Source: Poseidonocella sp. HB161398 (GTDB lineage: Bacteria; Pseudomonadota; Alphaproteobacteria; Rhodobacterales; Rhodobacteraceae). Taken from it: a stretch of 46,964 bases of DNA. The DNA is taken from positions 1 through 46,964 of the forward strand of contig NZ_VATA01000049.1 of assembly GCF_005870025.1 (NCBI RefSeq), written 5' to 3'. The stretch's first letter is position 1. Every line of letters starts with the position of its first letter. The notes beneath the pieces were generated by a model. It had not been told where the DNA came from. It worked only from the letters and a program-made list of their open reading frames with translations, and did no database searches. This document shows positions 8,497-17,643 of this stretch, in pieces. The translations under genes and the position numbers were made by a program.

Positions 8497-9282
8497 TCAT
8501 TCTGCCTGAGCTGCCGCGGCGAAGGGGTCGTCGGGGTAGTGGACATGCGACAGGTAGAGCCCCTGGGGCGGCGAGACCGGCCCGCAGGCGGCGCGGTCGC
8601 AGGCCGCCAGCGCCTCGGCGACGCGCGAAGGCGGCCAGCTGCCGGCGCCGACGCGCTCCAGCGTGCCCACGAAGCTGCGCACCTGGTTGTGCAGGAAGGA
8701 GCGGGCGCGCACGTCGAAGCGGAACTCGGTGCCGTGCGGCACCTCATGGGCGGTGACATCGAGCCGGTCGAGCGTCTTCACCGGGCTTTCCGCCTGGCAG
8801 ATCGAGCTGCGGAAGGTGGTGAAGTCGTGGCGCCCGACGAGGTGCTGCGCGGCCTCCTGCATCGGCGCGAGCGCGAGCTTCTGGCGGACATGCCAGACGA
8901 GCCCGGCTTCGTGCGTCGGCTGGGCGCGGCGCGAGAGCAGGCGGAAGATGTAGCGCCGCTCGCGCGCCGAGAAGCGGGCATGCCAGTCATCCGGCGCCCG
9001 GGCGGCCTCGAGAATGGCGACCGGGGCGGGCTTCAGGTGGTAGTTCAGCGCCTCGGCGAGGCGGAAGGGATCCCAGTCGCGGGCCATGTCGCAATGCGCC
9101 ACCTGGCCGGTGGCGTGGACGCCGGCATCGGTGCGGCCCGCGGCGGCGATGGTCGTGACGGAGGGGTCGAGGCGGCGCAGCGCCTCCTCGACGGTCTGCT
9201 GGACCGAGGGGTGCTCGTTCTGGCGCTGCCAGCCGGCGAAGGGGGCGCCGTGGTATTCGATCTTGAGGGCGTAGCGGGGCAT
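8497..9282 (-). CDS. truA: tRNA pseudouridine(38-40) synthase
   Basis: TruA converts uridines 38-40 of the tRNA anticodon arm to pseudouridine. The 261-residue protein has the usual length. It has the N-terminal strand [18 protein letters not shown] and the catalytic motif [15 protein letters not shown], whose Asp is the nucleophile. The C-terminal [13 protein letters not shown] motif shapes the RNA cleft. It is a single-copy housekeeping gene with 97 bp between its stop and nasT, so not obviously part of the nas operon. Upstream lies a 483-bp stretch without a gene that carries a very stable hairpin ending 43 bases before the start codon. Confidence 0.97.
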   Translation of the reverse strand: MPRYALKIEYHGAPFAGWQRQNEHPSVQQTVEEALRRLDPSVTTIAAAGRTDAGVHATGQVAHCDMARDWDPFRLAEALNYHLKPAPVAILEAARAPDDWHARFSARERRYIFRLLSRRAQPTHEAGLVWHVRQKLALAPMQEAAQHLVGRHDFTTFRSSICQAESPVKTLDRLDVTAHEVPHGTEFRFDVRARSFLHNQVRSFVGTLERVGAGSWPPSRVAEALAACDRAACGPVSPPQGLYLSHVHYPDDPFAAAAQAE

Positions 9283-9324
9283 GCGCTGCGGCTACTGCCT
9301 TGGCGGGGCCACCGCAAGGGGGTT

Positions 9325-9366
9325 GCCCGGCCGCCGGCCCCTGCAGGCAGGGCCCGGCGGCCGGGC
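9325..9366. repeat. very stable 42-nt hairpin upstream of truA, in a 483-bp gene-free gap
   Basis: GCCCGGCCGCCGG (9325-9337) pairs perfectly with CCGGCGGCCGGGC (9354-9366). Inside, after one mismatch, five more pairs (CCCTG/CAGGG) close a 4-nt loop. It lies 43-84 bases before the truA start codon and has no T tract. The whole gap 9283-9765 is extremely G-rich on the plus strand. Reading frames in it show no recognisable domain, and I see no gene. The hairpin may end the GNAT transcript or restrict ribosome entry at truA. Confidence 0.6.
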
Positions 9367-9765
9367 CGGGCGCGGTCCCTGCGGGACCGAACCCGCCCGT
9401 GGCGGCGGTGGGGGAGGCGCGGAGGGGGGAGCGCGTGGCAGCGGGGGCCGGGCTTGGCGGAGGTGCCAATGGTCCGGGCGGACGCGGTGCTGGCCGGTCT
9501 GGACGCGGGGTCGTGGAGGCGTGCCCGGAGCGGGCGCCGAAGGGGTCTTGCCGACTTGGCGGCCGTTTCCCAGTGGCGGACGGGGCTCGGCGCATTGGGT
9601 GCGCGAGGGGAGGCCGGATAGTCCGGGGCCGGGCTGGAGCGCCATCGCCTGGTGCGGCAGGCGGATCCCGCGGGGCTGGCGCGGACCGCGTTCCGTGGAG
9701 ACCTCCCGGAGCTGGAGAGAGTCCGGACGGCGCCGCGGCGCCTGGCCCTGATGCAGCGCAGGTGG

Positions 9766-10242
9766 CTAGCGGCCGGGGTCGAGCACCAGCTTGAAGCCTT
9801 CATGGCTCGGCACGAAACCGAAGCTTCCATAGAAGCGGTGGGCCTCGCTGCGGGCCTTGTCGGAGGTGAGCTGCACCAGGCGGCAGCCGCGGGCGCGGGC
9901 CTCGGCGATGGCGCGGGCGATCAGCGCGCGGCCATGGCCCTGGCCGCGGAGCGTGCGGGCGATGCGCACCGCCTCGATCTGGGCGCGCCAGGCGCCGTGA
10001 TGCGAGAGGCCGGGCAGGAAGGAGAGCTGCAGGGTGCCGATCACCGCGCCATCGCGCTCGGCAACGAGGAGCCGGTGGCAGGGATCGCGGTCGATCGCGG
10101 CGAAGGCGTCGAGATAGCCCTGCGGCAGGGGCGGGCCCGCCTCCTCGCGGAGGCGGCCGAGATCGTCATCCATCAGGAGCCGCACCAGCGCGGGCAGGTC
10201 CGCCGCGCAGGCGTCGCGGATCACCAGATCGCCCGCGCTCAC
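9766..10242 (-). CDS. GNAT-family N-acetyltransferase
   Basis: A 158-residue acetyltransferase that moves an acetyl group from acetyl-CoA to an unknown amine. The acetyl-CoA pyrophosphate loop (motif A) is seen as VRIARTLRGQGHGRALI, with the R/Q-x-x-G-x-G pattern. The C-terminal YGSFGFVPSHEGFKL is the usual motif B ending. The start is GTG at 10242, with GGAGG 9 bases upstream that lies inside a 7-bp stem (10243-10260). It follows valS by 33 bp on the same strand and may be read through from it. Substrate is not predictable; similar small GNATs act on amino acids, polyamines or antibiotics. Confidence 0.88.
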   Translation of the reverse strand: MSAGDLVIRDACAADLPALVRLLMDDDLGRLREEAGPPLPQGYLDAFAAIDRDPCHRLLVAERDGAVIGTLQLSFLPGLSHHGAWRAQIEAVRIARTLRGQGHGRALIARAIAEARARGCRLVQLTSDKARSEAHRFYGSFGFVPSHEGFKLVLDPGR

Positions 10243-10260
10243 GGCCGGATGCCTCCGGCC
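10243..10260 (-). promoter_or_regulatory. hairpin that pairs up the ribosome site of the GNAT gene
   Basis: GGCCGGA / TCCGGCC with a 4-nt loop ends one base before the GTG start codon. On the mRNA its 5' half contains the GGAGG ribosome site, so translation may be kept low unless ribosomes finishing valS nearby, or other factors, melt it. Confidence 0.5.
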
Positions 10261-10275
10261 GTGATGCGGCGCGTC

Positions 10276-13200
10276 TCAGGCAAGCGCGGCCAGCCGTTCG
10301 AGCGCGGCGCGGAGCTTGCCGGCCTCCTCGGCGATCTGCGCGGCGCGCTCGCGGGTCTCCTCGACCACGTCCTCTGGGGCGGAGGCGACGAAGTTGGGGT
10401 TCTTCAGGCGGCCCGAAATCCCCTTCTCCTCCTTCTCGAGCTTGGCGAGCGACTTCGACAGCCGGTCCTGCTCTTCGGCCACGTCGATATAGCCCGCCAG
10501 CGGCAGGCCGAAGAGCCCGCCCTCGACCGGCAGCGTCACCGCGCCCTTCGGAAGCTCCGCCACCGTCTCCAGGCTCTCGATCCGGCCGAGGCGCCGGATC
10601 AGCACCTCGTTGCGGGCCCAGGCGGCTTCGCCCGCGGCGTCGAGCTCGATCTTCAGGAGCGGCATCTTCAGCCCCACCGGCACGTGCATCTGCGCGCGGA
10701 CCGAGCGGATCTCCTCGATCAGGCCGATCACCCAGCCCATCTCGCGGTCGGCCTCGGGCGAGGCAAGACCGGCGGCGGCGTAATCCGGCCAGCCGGCATG
10801 GACCAGCATGACGTCGCGCGCGGCGGTCTTGTCCCAGAGCTCTTCGGTGATGAAGGGCATGAAGGGATGCAGGAGGATCATGCACTGGTCGAGCACCCAG
10901 CCCATGGTCTGGCGGGTCTCGGCGATGACGGCCTCGTCCTCGCTGGCGAAGAGCGGCTTGGCGAATTCGACGTACCAGTCGCAGACCTTGCCCCAGACGA
11001 AGGCATAGAGCGCGTTGGCCGCCTCGTTGAACTTGAAGCCCGCCAGCGCGGCATCGACCTCTTCGCGCACCCGCGCGGTCTCGCCGGTGATCCAGGCATT
11101 GGCGGTCGCCTGCGGCGCGCCGTGGCCCTTCGCCGGGTCGTAATGGGCGTAGACCTCGTTCATCTCGGCGAAGCGCGTGGCGTTCCACAGCTTCGTGCCG
11201 AAGTTCCGGTAGCCGGCAATCCGCTGCGTGGACAGCTTCAGGTCGCGGCCCATCGCGGCCATGGCCGAGAGGGTGAAGCGCACGGCATCGGCGCCGTACT
11301 CGTCGATCAGGTCGAGCGGGTCGAGCACGTTGCCGAGGGATTTCGACATCTTCTTGCCCTTCTCGTCGCGCACCAGCGCGTGGACATAGACGGTGTCGAA
11401 GGGCCGGTCGCCGACCACGGCATATTGCATCATCATCATCCGGGCGACCCAGAAGAAGATGATGTCGAAGCCGGTGACCAGCACATTCGTCGGGAAGTAC
11501 TTGGCCAGCTCCGGCGTCTGGTCCGGCCAGCCGAGCGTGCCGATCGGCCAGAGGCCCGAGGAGAACCAGGTGTCGAGCACGTCGGGGTCGCGCACCAGCG
11601 GGATGGTGCCGTCGGGATCGAAGGCGCCGCGCTCCATCGCGGTGACGGCGGCGCGCAGCGGGTCGAGATTGCCGTCCTCGGCGCGCTCGGGATCGCGCGA
11701 GAAGCTTTTCAGCACCTGCACCTTCTCGAGGCTCTCGCCGTAGAAGGCCGCAGCCTTGGCCCGTGCCTCGTCGGCATCCTTGGCGACGAAGCGGGCGAGG
11801 CCGCCCGGCTCGAAGTTCAGCGTCTCGATGCCGTTGACCATCTCGATCTGCGGCCCGTACCAGACCGGGATCTGGTGGCCCCACCAGAGCTGGCGCGAGA
11901 TGCACCAGGGCTCGATGTTCTCCAGCCAGTGGAAATAGACCTTCTCGTCGCGCTCGGGCAGGATCTTCGTGGTGCCGTTGCGGACCGCCTCCAGCGCCGG
12001 GCCGACGATCTTCTCGGCATCGACGAACCACTGGTCGGTCAGCATCGGCTCGATCACCACCTTGGAGCGGTCGCCGAAGGGCTGCATGATCAGCTTCGAC
12101 TCGACCAGCGGCACCAGCTGCTCTTCCTCGGAGCGGTCCTCGCCGCCTTCCTCGGGGGCGAGAGGCTTCTTCTTCGCCGCCTTGCCGAGCCGGGGGTCGG
12201 TCTTGACGGTCATCACCGCCAGGCCCTCGGCGGTGATCTCCTCGACCACGGCCTTGCGCGCCTCGAACCGGTCGAGCCCGCGCAGGTGGTCGGGCACGAG
12301 GTTGAGCGCGTCGACCTCGGATTCGGAGGCCTGCTTGCCGCCGGTGATCTCCTGGGCCGCCGCCGCTGCGGCGTCATAGGGGGCGCCGTCGGCGCGCATC
12401 CGGCCCTTGGTGTCCATCAGGCGGTAGAGCGGGATGCCGCCCCGCTTGGCGACCTGGTAGTCGTTGAAGTCATGCGCGCCGGTGATCTTCACCGCGCCCG
12501 AGCCGAAGGCCGGGTCCGGGTATTCGTCGGTGATGATCGGGATCAGGCGGCGGTGCTCCTTCGGACCGACGGGGATCTCGCAGAGCTTGCCGACGATCGG
12601 GGCATAGCGCTCGTCGGAGGGATGCACGGCCACGGCGCCGTCGCCCAGCATGGTCTCGGGGCGGGTGGTGGCGATGGAGATGTAGTCGCGCTCCTCGCGG
12701 AAGACGACATTGCCGTCCTCGTCCTTCTCCACGTATTCGTAGGTGACGCCGTCGGCCAGCGGGTACTTGAAGTGCCACATATGGCCCTGCACCTCGAGAT
12801 TCTCGACCTCGAGGTCGGAGATCGCGGTCTCGAAATGCGGGTCCCAGTTCACCAGCCGCTTGCCGCGGTAGATGCAGCCCTTCTCGTGCAGGTCGACGAA
12901 GACCTTGATCACGGCGTCATGGAAGTTCGGCGCGCCCTTGCCCGCCTCGGGGTCGCCCTCGGCGCCGCCCATGGTGAAGGCTTCGCGCGACCAGTCGCAG
13001 GAGGCGCCGAGGCGCTTCAGCTGGCCGATGATCGTGCCGCGGGACTTCACCTTCTGCTGCCAGACCCGCTCGATGAACCTGTCTCGGCCCATCTCGGTGC
13101 GCGAGGGCTCCTGGTTGGCGGCCATCTCGCGCTCGGTCACCATCTGCGTGGCGATGCCCGCATGGTCGGTGCCGGGCTGCCACAGCGTGTCATGGCCCTG

Positions 13201-13416
13201 CATGCGGTGCCAGCGGACCAGGATGTCCTGCAGCGTGTTGTTGAAGGCATGGCCCATATGCAGGCTGCCCGTCACGTTCGGCGGCGGGATCATGATGCAG
13301 AAGGTCTCGGCCCCGGGCTTGGCATTGGCCCCGGCCTTGAAGCTTTCGGCGTCTTCCCAGGCCTTGTAGATGCGGGCCTCGGCCTCGGCGGCGTCGAATT
13401 TCTTGTCCATCGTCAT
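10276..13416 (-). CDS. valS: valyl-tRNA synthetase
   Basis: Class I aminoacyl-tRNA synthetase that charges tRNA-Val, 1046 residues, long as usual in alphaproteobacteria. The ATP-binding HIGH signature is HMGH at residues 53-56, within [14 protein letters not shown]. The KMSKS loop is intact at 689-693 (KKMSKSLGN). The editing domain between them contains [15 protein letters not shown]-terminal coiled-coil arm (about 980-1046, rich in E, K and R) fits the tRNA-stabilising arm of ValS. The ATG at 13416 has GAGGA 9 bases upstream. A long open frame on the opposite strand is a GC-composition artefact. Divergent from the DUF2235 gene across a 219-bp gap that must hold both promoters. Confidence 0.98.
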   Translation of the reverse strand: MTMDKKFDAAEAEARIYKAWEDAESFKAGANAKPGAETFCIMIPPPNVTGSLHMGHAFNNTLQDILVRWHRMQGHDTLWQPGTDHAGIATQMVTEREMAANQEPSRTEMGRDRFIERVWQQKVKSRGTIIGQLKRLGASCDWSREAFTMGGAEGDPEAGKGAPNFHDAVIKVFVDLHEKGCIYRGKRLVNWDPHFETAISDLEVENLEVQGHMWHFKYPLADGVTYEYVEKDEDGNVVFREERDYISIATTRPETMLGDGAVAVHPSDERYAPIVGKLCEIPVGPKEHRRLIPIITDEYPDPAFGSGAVKITGAHDFNDYQVAKRGGIPLYRLMDTKGRMRADGAPYDAAAAAAQEITGGKQASESEVDALNLVPDHLRGLDRFEARKAVVEEITAEGLAVMTVKTDPRLGKAAKKKPLAPEEGGEDRSEEEQLVPLVESKLIMQPFGDRSKVVIEPMLTDQWFVDAEKIVGPALEAVRNGTTKILPERDEKVYFHWLENIEPWCISRQLWWGHQIPVWYGPQIEMVNGIETLNFEPGGLARFVAKDADEARAKAAAFYGESLEKVQVLKSFSRDPERAEDGNLDPLRAAVTAMERGAFDPDGTIPLVRDPDVLDTWFSSGLWPIGTLGWPDQTPELAKYFPTNVLVTGFDIIFFWVARMMMMQYAVVGDRPFDTVYVHALVRDEKGKKMSKSLGNVLDPLDLIDEYGADAVRFTLSAMAAMGRDLKLSTQRIAGYRNFGTKLWNATRFAEMNEVYAHYDPAKGHGAPQATANAWITGETARVREEVDAALAGFKFNEAANALYAFVWGKVCDWYVEFAKPLFASEDEAVIAETRQTMGWVLDQCMILLHPFMPFITEELWDKTAARDVMLVHAGWPDYAAAGLASPEADREMGWVIGLIEEIRSVRAQMHVPVGLKMPLLKIELDAAGEAAWARNEVLIRRLGRIESLETVAELPKGAVTLPVEGGLFGLPLAGYIDVAEEQDRLSKSLAKLEKEEKGISGRLKNPNFVASAPEDVVEETRERAAQIAEEAGKLRAALERLAALA

Positions 13417-13635
13417 CGGATCGGTCCTCAGCAGTCGAGCGGCGGTTTAGCGGAGCCTGCGCCCGAGGGAAAGAGCGGGCTGCCCGGCAGCGGCCCCAGG
13501 CGGCGCCGGGACGGTTAAAATCCCGCCTTTGGCGCCTGGAAGGACGGGCGGCGCATTCACATGTGCTTCACCAGGCTCGAAGAGCGCACGATGATGTAAA
13601 CTCGGGATAAGGCATGGCTGGGGCATAGTGGCCGC

Positions 13636-14772
13636 ATGGACACACGCTGCGACATAGGATTTCCGGTATGCCACCCCCCGCTCTCGCGGGTCCTGAAGGA
13701 GCGGCGCCGCGCCGCCTCGAGCCTGCCGCGGCGCAGCGGGCGGGGGGCGCAGGACCTGATGGTGATCCTCGACGGCACGCTCTCGACGCTGCATCCCGAC
13801 AAGGTGACGAATGCCGGGCAGATCTACACGCTGCTGTCGGACCTGCCCTGGAAGGAGCGGCCGATGCTCTACTACGAGGCCGGGATCCAGTGGGACCGCT
13901 GGCGCGACAGCTGGCAGGTCATCGCCGGGGTCGGGCTGAACCGCCAGATCCAGCGCGCCTATGGCTGGCTGGCCTCGCGCTACCGTCCCGGCGACCGGAT
14001 CTTCCTGATCGGCTATTCCCGCGGCGCCTTCGCGGTGCGCTCGCTGGCCGGGGTGATCGACCGGCTGGGCCTGCTGAAGGCGCGCGCCGCGACGGAGCGC
14101 AATATCCGCGACCTCTACCGCCATTACCGCGACGGCCCGGACAGCGCGGTCGCGCAGCGCTTCGCCCGCCGCTTCTGCCACCTGCAGCCGCCGGTGGAGA
14201 TGGTCGGCGTCTTCGACACGGTCAAGGCGCTGGGGCTGCGGCTGCCGCTCTTGTGGCGTCTGACCGAGCCGCGCCATGCCTTCCACTCGCCCGAGCTCAG
14301 CCACAACGTCGCCCATGGCTATCACGCGCTGGCGCTGAACGAGACCCGGATGGCCTTCGCGCCGGTGCTGTGGTCCGAGCCCGAGGGCTGGCAGGGACGG
14401 GTGGAGCAGGTCTGGTTCCGCGGCAGCCATGGCGATATCGGCGGCCAGCTGGCCGGGCGCTATGCGGCGCGGCCGCTGGCGAACATCCCGCTGGTCTGGA
14501 TGCTGGAGAAGCTGGAGGAGCGCGGCATCCGCCTGCCCGAGGACTGGCGCGCGCGCTTTCCCTGCGATCCGCTGGCGCCGAGCGCCGGCAACTGGACCGG
14601 CTGGGGCAAGTTCTTCCTCTACCGCCGCCGCCGCCGCCTGGGCCGCGAGACCAGCGAAAGGCTGCACGAGACTGCGCTGCATGCCGCGCCGGGATGGGCC
14701 GGGAAGTTCCGCCGCCCGGGCTGGATGCCGGGCGGGCGGGACGACAAGGCGGGGCTGGCCGTCGCCAAATAG
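13636..14772 (+). CDS. DUF2235 alpha/beta-hydrolase (Tle1-like lipase family)
   Basis: A 378-residue protein of the DUF2235 family. The nucleophile elbow is clear: FLIGYSRGAFAVRSLAGVI, with Ser in G-Y-S-R-G. An upstream DGT motif (VILDGTLSTL) and the FRGSHGDIGGQ motif near residue 270 supply further family signatures; the Asp/His of the triad are likely there and in VGVFDTVKALG. Family members include type VI secretion phospholipase effectors (Tle1). No vgrG, tssX or immunity-type gene is adjacent here, so an effector role is not supported and a housekeeping lipase or esterase is as likely. The start is uncertain: the ATG at 13636 has a poor ribosome site, while an internal ATG at 13759 follows AGGA. 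Converges on the OpgC gene. Confidence 0.82.
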   Translation: MDTRCDIGFPVCHPPLSRVLKERRRAASSLPRRSGRGAQDLMVILDGTLSTLHPDKVTNAGQIYTLLSDLPWKERPMLYYEAGIQWDRWRDSWQVIAGVGLNRQIQRAYGWLASRYRPGDRIFLIGYSRGAFAVRSLAGVIDRLGLLKARAATERNIRDLYRHYRDGPDSAVAQRFARRFCHLQPPVEMVGVFDTVKALGLRLPLLWRLTEPRHAFHSPELSHNVAHGYHALALNETRMAFAPVLWSEPEGWQGRVEQVWFRGSHGDIGGQLAGRYAARPLANIPLVWMLEKLEERGIRLPEDWRARFPCDPLAPSAGNWTGWGKFFLYRRRRRLGRETSERLHETALHAAPGWAGKFRRPGWMPGGRDDKAGLAVAK

Positions 14773-14787
14773 GCCGCCCCCGCAGGC

Positions 14788-16059
14788 TCAGTGCCCGGGC
14801 TTCGACCGCCAGGGCTGGGATTTCAGCCAGCCGGTCAGGTAGGCGACGCCCGCGAGCAGGAAGAGCCCGGTGACATTGACCAGCGTATAGGCGTGGAAGC
14901 TGCGGCCGAGCAGGTCGAGGAACAGCCCCTGCACCTGGGCATACCACATCGAGAAGATGAAGATCGCCAGCGACTGCTGCCCGACCTTGACGATCGCGGC
15001 CAGCACCCGGTCCCAGGCGCGCGCCAGGACCCCGTCGCCGCGCGGCAGCAGGTTGGCGCCGCGCTCGCCCGCCAGCGCCCAGGCCAGATAGGCCAGGGCG
15101 AGGAAGTGGACATAGCGCAAAAGGCCGAAATTCGACTTGAAGATCAGCGGCGCGATCGCCTCGCGCAGCGGGATCGTCGCCTCGTTCAGCGCGTGGCGCA
15201 CGGCCTCGAACCCGGTCATCTCCTCGACCGGGACGTCGGGCAGGAGCCGCCCCCAGTGATAGGCCGGCACGATGGTCAGCAGCACCACCGCCGCGGCCAG
15301 CCAGGCGAGATCGCGGCGCAGGGGCGGCTTCGGCAGCCAGCCCGCCATGAAGGCGAAGCCGGTGAAGAAGATCAGCTGCCAGCCGAAGGGGTTGAAGAAC
15401 CAGGTCCGCTGCGACCAGGGCTCCGCGCGGAAGGCGAAATAGCCCATCTGCGCCGCCGCCCACATCGCCATCACGGCCGCGGCCGCCAGCGCCGGATGCA
15501 GCGACCGCAGCGCCACGACCGCGGGCATCATCGCCAGCGCCACCAGGTACATCGGCAGGATGTCGAAATAGTTCGGCACGTAGCTGAGCGTCAGGAAGGC
15601 CGGCAGGTTCATCTGCGGATCGCGGAAGAACGGATGCAGGTTCAGCGTGGCGATGTAGTCCTTGTCGAACCAGCCGGTATTGTCGAGCCAGGCCAGCGTC
15701 GCGGCCAGCGCGATGAACAGCCCGACATGCGCCCAGTAGACCTGCCACAGCCGGTAGCCGACCCGCATCGTGCCCATGACCAGCCCGCGCCGCTCGAACA
15801 CCCGGCCGAAGGCGATGGCCGAGGCCATGCCCGAGCAGAAGACGAAGATCTCGGTGGCGTCCGACCAGCCGAAGCGGGCCGGAATCCACAGGCTCCAGAT
15901 ATTGTTCGGGGTATGCGCGATGAGGATGATGAACATCGCGACGCCACGGAAGAAGTCGAGCCGGAGATCGCGTCCTCCGGCCAGGGCGGCGTGGCGCGCG
16001 TGCAGGGATGTCGTATCCGGTTTCCCGGCGGACGCCGCGAGGGGCGACGAGTGGAGCAT
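14788..16059 (-). CDS. opgC: OpgC-family membrane acyltransferase
   Basis: A 423-residue polytopic inner-membrane protein with about 10-12 hydrophobic segments. It starts with the family pattern RDLRLDFFRGVAMFIILIAHTPNN, which continues into FGWSDATEIFVFCSGMASA. The His and Asp/Glu near the first two segments are typical of acyltransferase-3-like enzymes. OpgC proteins add succinyl groups to osmoregulated periplasmic glucans, giving them charge. No opgG/opgH is in the window. The ATG at 16059 is a guess (weak ribosome site); the frame stays open further upstream but without similarity. It lies 53 bp downstream of the TTC38-like gene on the same strand and could share its transcript. Confidence 0.85.
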   Translation of the reverse strand: MLHSSPLAASAGKPDTTSLHARHAALAGGRDLRLDFFRGVAMFIILIAHTPNNIWSLWIPARFGWSDATEIFVFCSGMASAIAFGRVFERRGLVMGTMRVGYRLWQVYWAHVGLFIALAATLAWLDNTGWFDKDYIATLNLHPFFRDPQMNLPAFLTLSYVPNYFDILPMYLVALAMMPAVVALRSLHPALAAAAVMAMWAAAQMGYFAFRAEPWSQRTWFFNPFGWQLIFFTGFAFMAGWLPKPPLRRDLAWLAAAVVLLTIVPAYHWGRLLPDVPVEEMTGFEAVRHALNEATIPLREAIAPLIFKSNFGLLRYVHFLALAYLAWALAGERGANLLPRGDGVLARAWDRVLAAIVKVGQQSLAIFIFSMWYAQVQGLFLDLLGRSFHAYTLVNVTGLFLLAGVAYLTGWLKSQPWRSKPGH

Positions 16060-16112
16060 GTCAGGTACTTCGAAAACCACCGGCAGAAGCGCCGGACGGA
16101 GATAATGATGGG

Positions 16113-17474
16113 CTAGCGGGCCGCGGCGGATCGGACGGATTGCCGCATTCGCATGATACGCGACATCCTGCTGGCCGCAAATGCATCTTCGCATCCGCCC
16201 CGGCGGGCGCGTCTTTCGCGCAGAATCGCCTCGGCGCGTTCGGGCCGTCCGGCGCGCAGCGCCGCGTCGATGGTGATCCGCTCGAACACGTCGCGCTGGG
16301 CGTGGCTGCCGCCGATCGAGGACAGGCGCGGCCGCGCGGATTCCAGATGCGCCAGTGCCAGCGTGTAGCGCCCGGCGCCGAAGGCCGCGAGCCCCGAGGC
16401 CGCCGACAGGCCCGGATCGGAGCAGATCGAGGCCATCGCGTCGCTCTGCCGGGACTGGAGCGCCAGACGGGTCAGGAGCTGTTCCTGCGCCACCGCGCGG
16501 TCGCCGCCGATCAGCGCCAGCAGGTAGTGGAGATCGGCGAAGACCAGGCTGCCATCCTCGACCCGTCCCTCGGACAGCGCCGCGAGTTCCTCCCAGCGGT
16601 CGCCGACGCGCTGTCCCTCGAGCTCCAGCCGCATCAGCAGCGAGGTGGCATTGGCGATGTCGCGGTAGTCGTCGGTCTTCTCGGCGCGGATCTTCGTGTC
16701 GTAGAGCGCCAGCGCCTCGCCGGTCTCGCCGCGGTCGAGATGCAGCAGCGCCTTGTGCCACCAGACATGGTAGCGGAAGTTGTTCGCCCCCTCCCAGGCC
16801 GCGCGGTGGCCGTCGATCAGCGCGATGCCGTCGCTGCTGCGCGCCGTCATGTCATGGACATGGGCGACCGCATGCAGCCCCCAGGCGTCCTTCGGCGCAT
16901 GGCCGAGCCCGGCCATCCCGGCGGCTTCGGCCTCGGCATAGGCGCCGGTTTCCTCCAGCGCGAAGGCATGGCAGCCCATCGCGTAGCCCAGCCCCGGATG
17001 GTCGCCGCCATGGGCCGGCAGCACCCGCTCCACCGAGCGGCGCATCCCCGCGGCGTCGCCCACCAGGAAGCGCACCGCATGCGAGAGCTTCATCGCCAGC
17101 GTGTCGCCCGGATCGCCGCGCAGGATCCGCTCCAGCGCGGCGACGGCGCGGCGCGGGTCGCGGGCCAGCATCGCCTCCAGCGCGGCGGTCATCTCGCGGT
17201 TGCGCCGGTCGACCGTGCCCATTGACAGCGCCGCATGCGCCGCCGAGAGCGCGTCGCGCGCGGTCTCAGCCATCTCGCGGCGGCCGAGCAGCATGCAGAA
17301 CATGCCGCGCAGCGCATGGCCGAGCGCGAAATTCGGCTCCGCGTCCAGCACCTTTCCCAGATGCACCGGGGTTTCCGTCCCATGGGCGAGGAAGGCCAGG
17401 CAGGTGGCGTTCCAGTCCCTCGCCGCTCCGGCGGAAGAAAGGGCGACGGGGCTGCCGAAGAGGTCGTGTCTCAT
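16113..17474 (-). CDS. TTC38-like tetratricopeptide-repeat protein
   Basis: A 453-residue soluble helical-repeat protein resembling the TTC38 family: EPNFALGHALRGMFCML and the HAVAHVHDMTARSSDGIALI and NFRYHVWWHKALLHLDRG blocks are characteristic. No signal peptide or membrane segment. The start at 17474 has GGAGCCC in front. A perfect 16-bp palindrome (17539-17554), nearly identical to the two palindromes in the TetR/AhpD intergenic region 6.4 kb away, sits 65 bp upstream of the start, so this gene is probably in the same TetR regulon. Biochemical role of bacterial TTC38 proteins is not established; co-regulation with a carboxymuconolactone-decarboxylase-like protein hints at a stress or xenobiotic response (inference). 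Confidence 0.85.
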   Translation of the reverse strand: MRHDLFGSPVALSSAGAARDWNATCLAFLAHGTETPVHLGKVLDAEPNFALGHALRGMFCMLLGRREMAETARDALSAAHAALSMGTVDRRNREMTAALEAMLARDPRRAVAALERILRGDPGDTLAMKLSHAVRFLVGDAAGMRRSVERVLPAHGGDHPGLGYAMGCHAFALEETGAYAEAEAAGMAGLGHAPKDAWGLHAVAHVHDMTARSSDGIALIDGHRAAWEGANNFRYHVWWHKALLHLDRGETGEALALYDTKIRAEKTDDYRDIANATSLLMRLELEGQRVGDRWEELAALSEGRVEDGSLVFADLHYLLALIGGDRAVAQEQLLTRLALQSRQSDAMASICSDPGLSAASGLAAFGAGRYTLALAHLESARPRLSSIGGSHAQRDVFERITIDAALRAGRPERAEAILRERRARRGGCEDAFAASRMSRIMRMRQSVRSAAAR

Positions 17475-17538
17475 GATGGGCTCCGGTTTCTGGCGTGTGA
17501 GGCCGACTATATGCCAGGGAAGGTTACCCGACAGTCTT

Positions 17539-17554
17539 TGAGTGATCACTCAAC
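17539..17554. promoter_or_regulatory. probable TetR operator, upstream of TTC38-like gene
   Basis: TTGAGTGATCACTCAA is a perfect 16-bp palindrome. It matches the two palindromes at 23954 and 23977 in 14 of 16 and 12 of 16 positions, with identical outer TTGAG/CTCAA arms. Those flank the start of a TetR gene, so this is probably the same regulator's site at a second promoter. Confidence 0.8.
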
Positions 17555-17580
17555 GAAAGCGTGAGCCAATGTCAGGGGCC

Positions 17581-17609
17581 TGAAACCAAACCGGACCGAA
17601 GTGGTCCGG
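17581..17609 (-). terminator. probable intrinsic terminator of the CoA-transferase transcript
   Basis: CCGGACC / GGTCCGG (7 bp, 5-nt loop) lies 35 bases past the CoA-transferase stop codon. On the minus strand it is followed by TTTGGTTT, a modest T-rich tract. Confidence 0.55.
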
Positions 17610-17643
17610 AATACAGGGCAAAACGGGAAAACGTGACGCTGGG

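Noticed and set aside
9652-13518. A 1288-codon open frame on the plus strand
   Set aside because: It is antisense to valS, has no family motif or ribosome site, and its residue make-up (His, Arg, Gly, Leu, Asp rich) is typical of the reverse strand of a high-GC gene.
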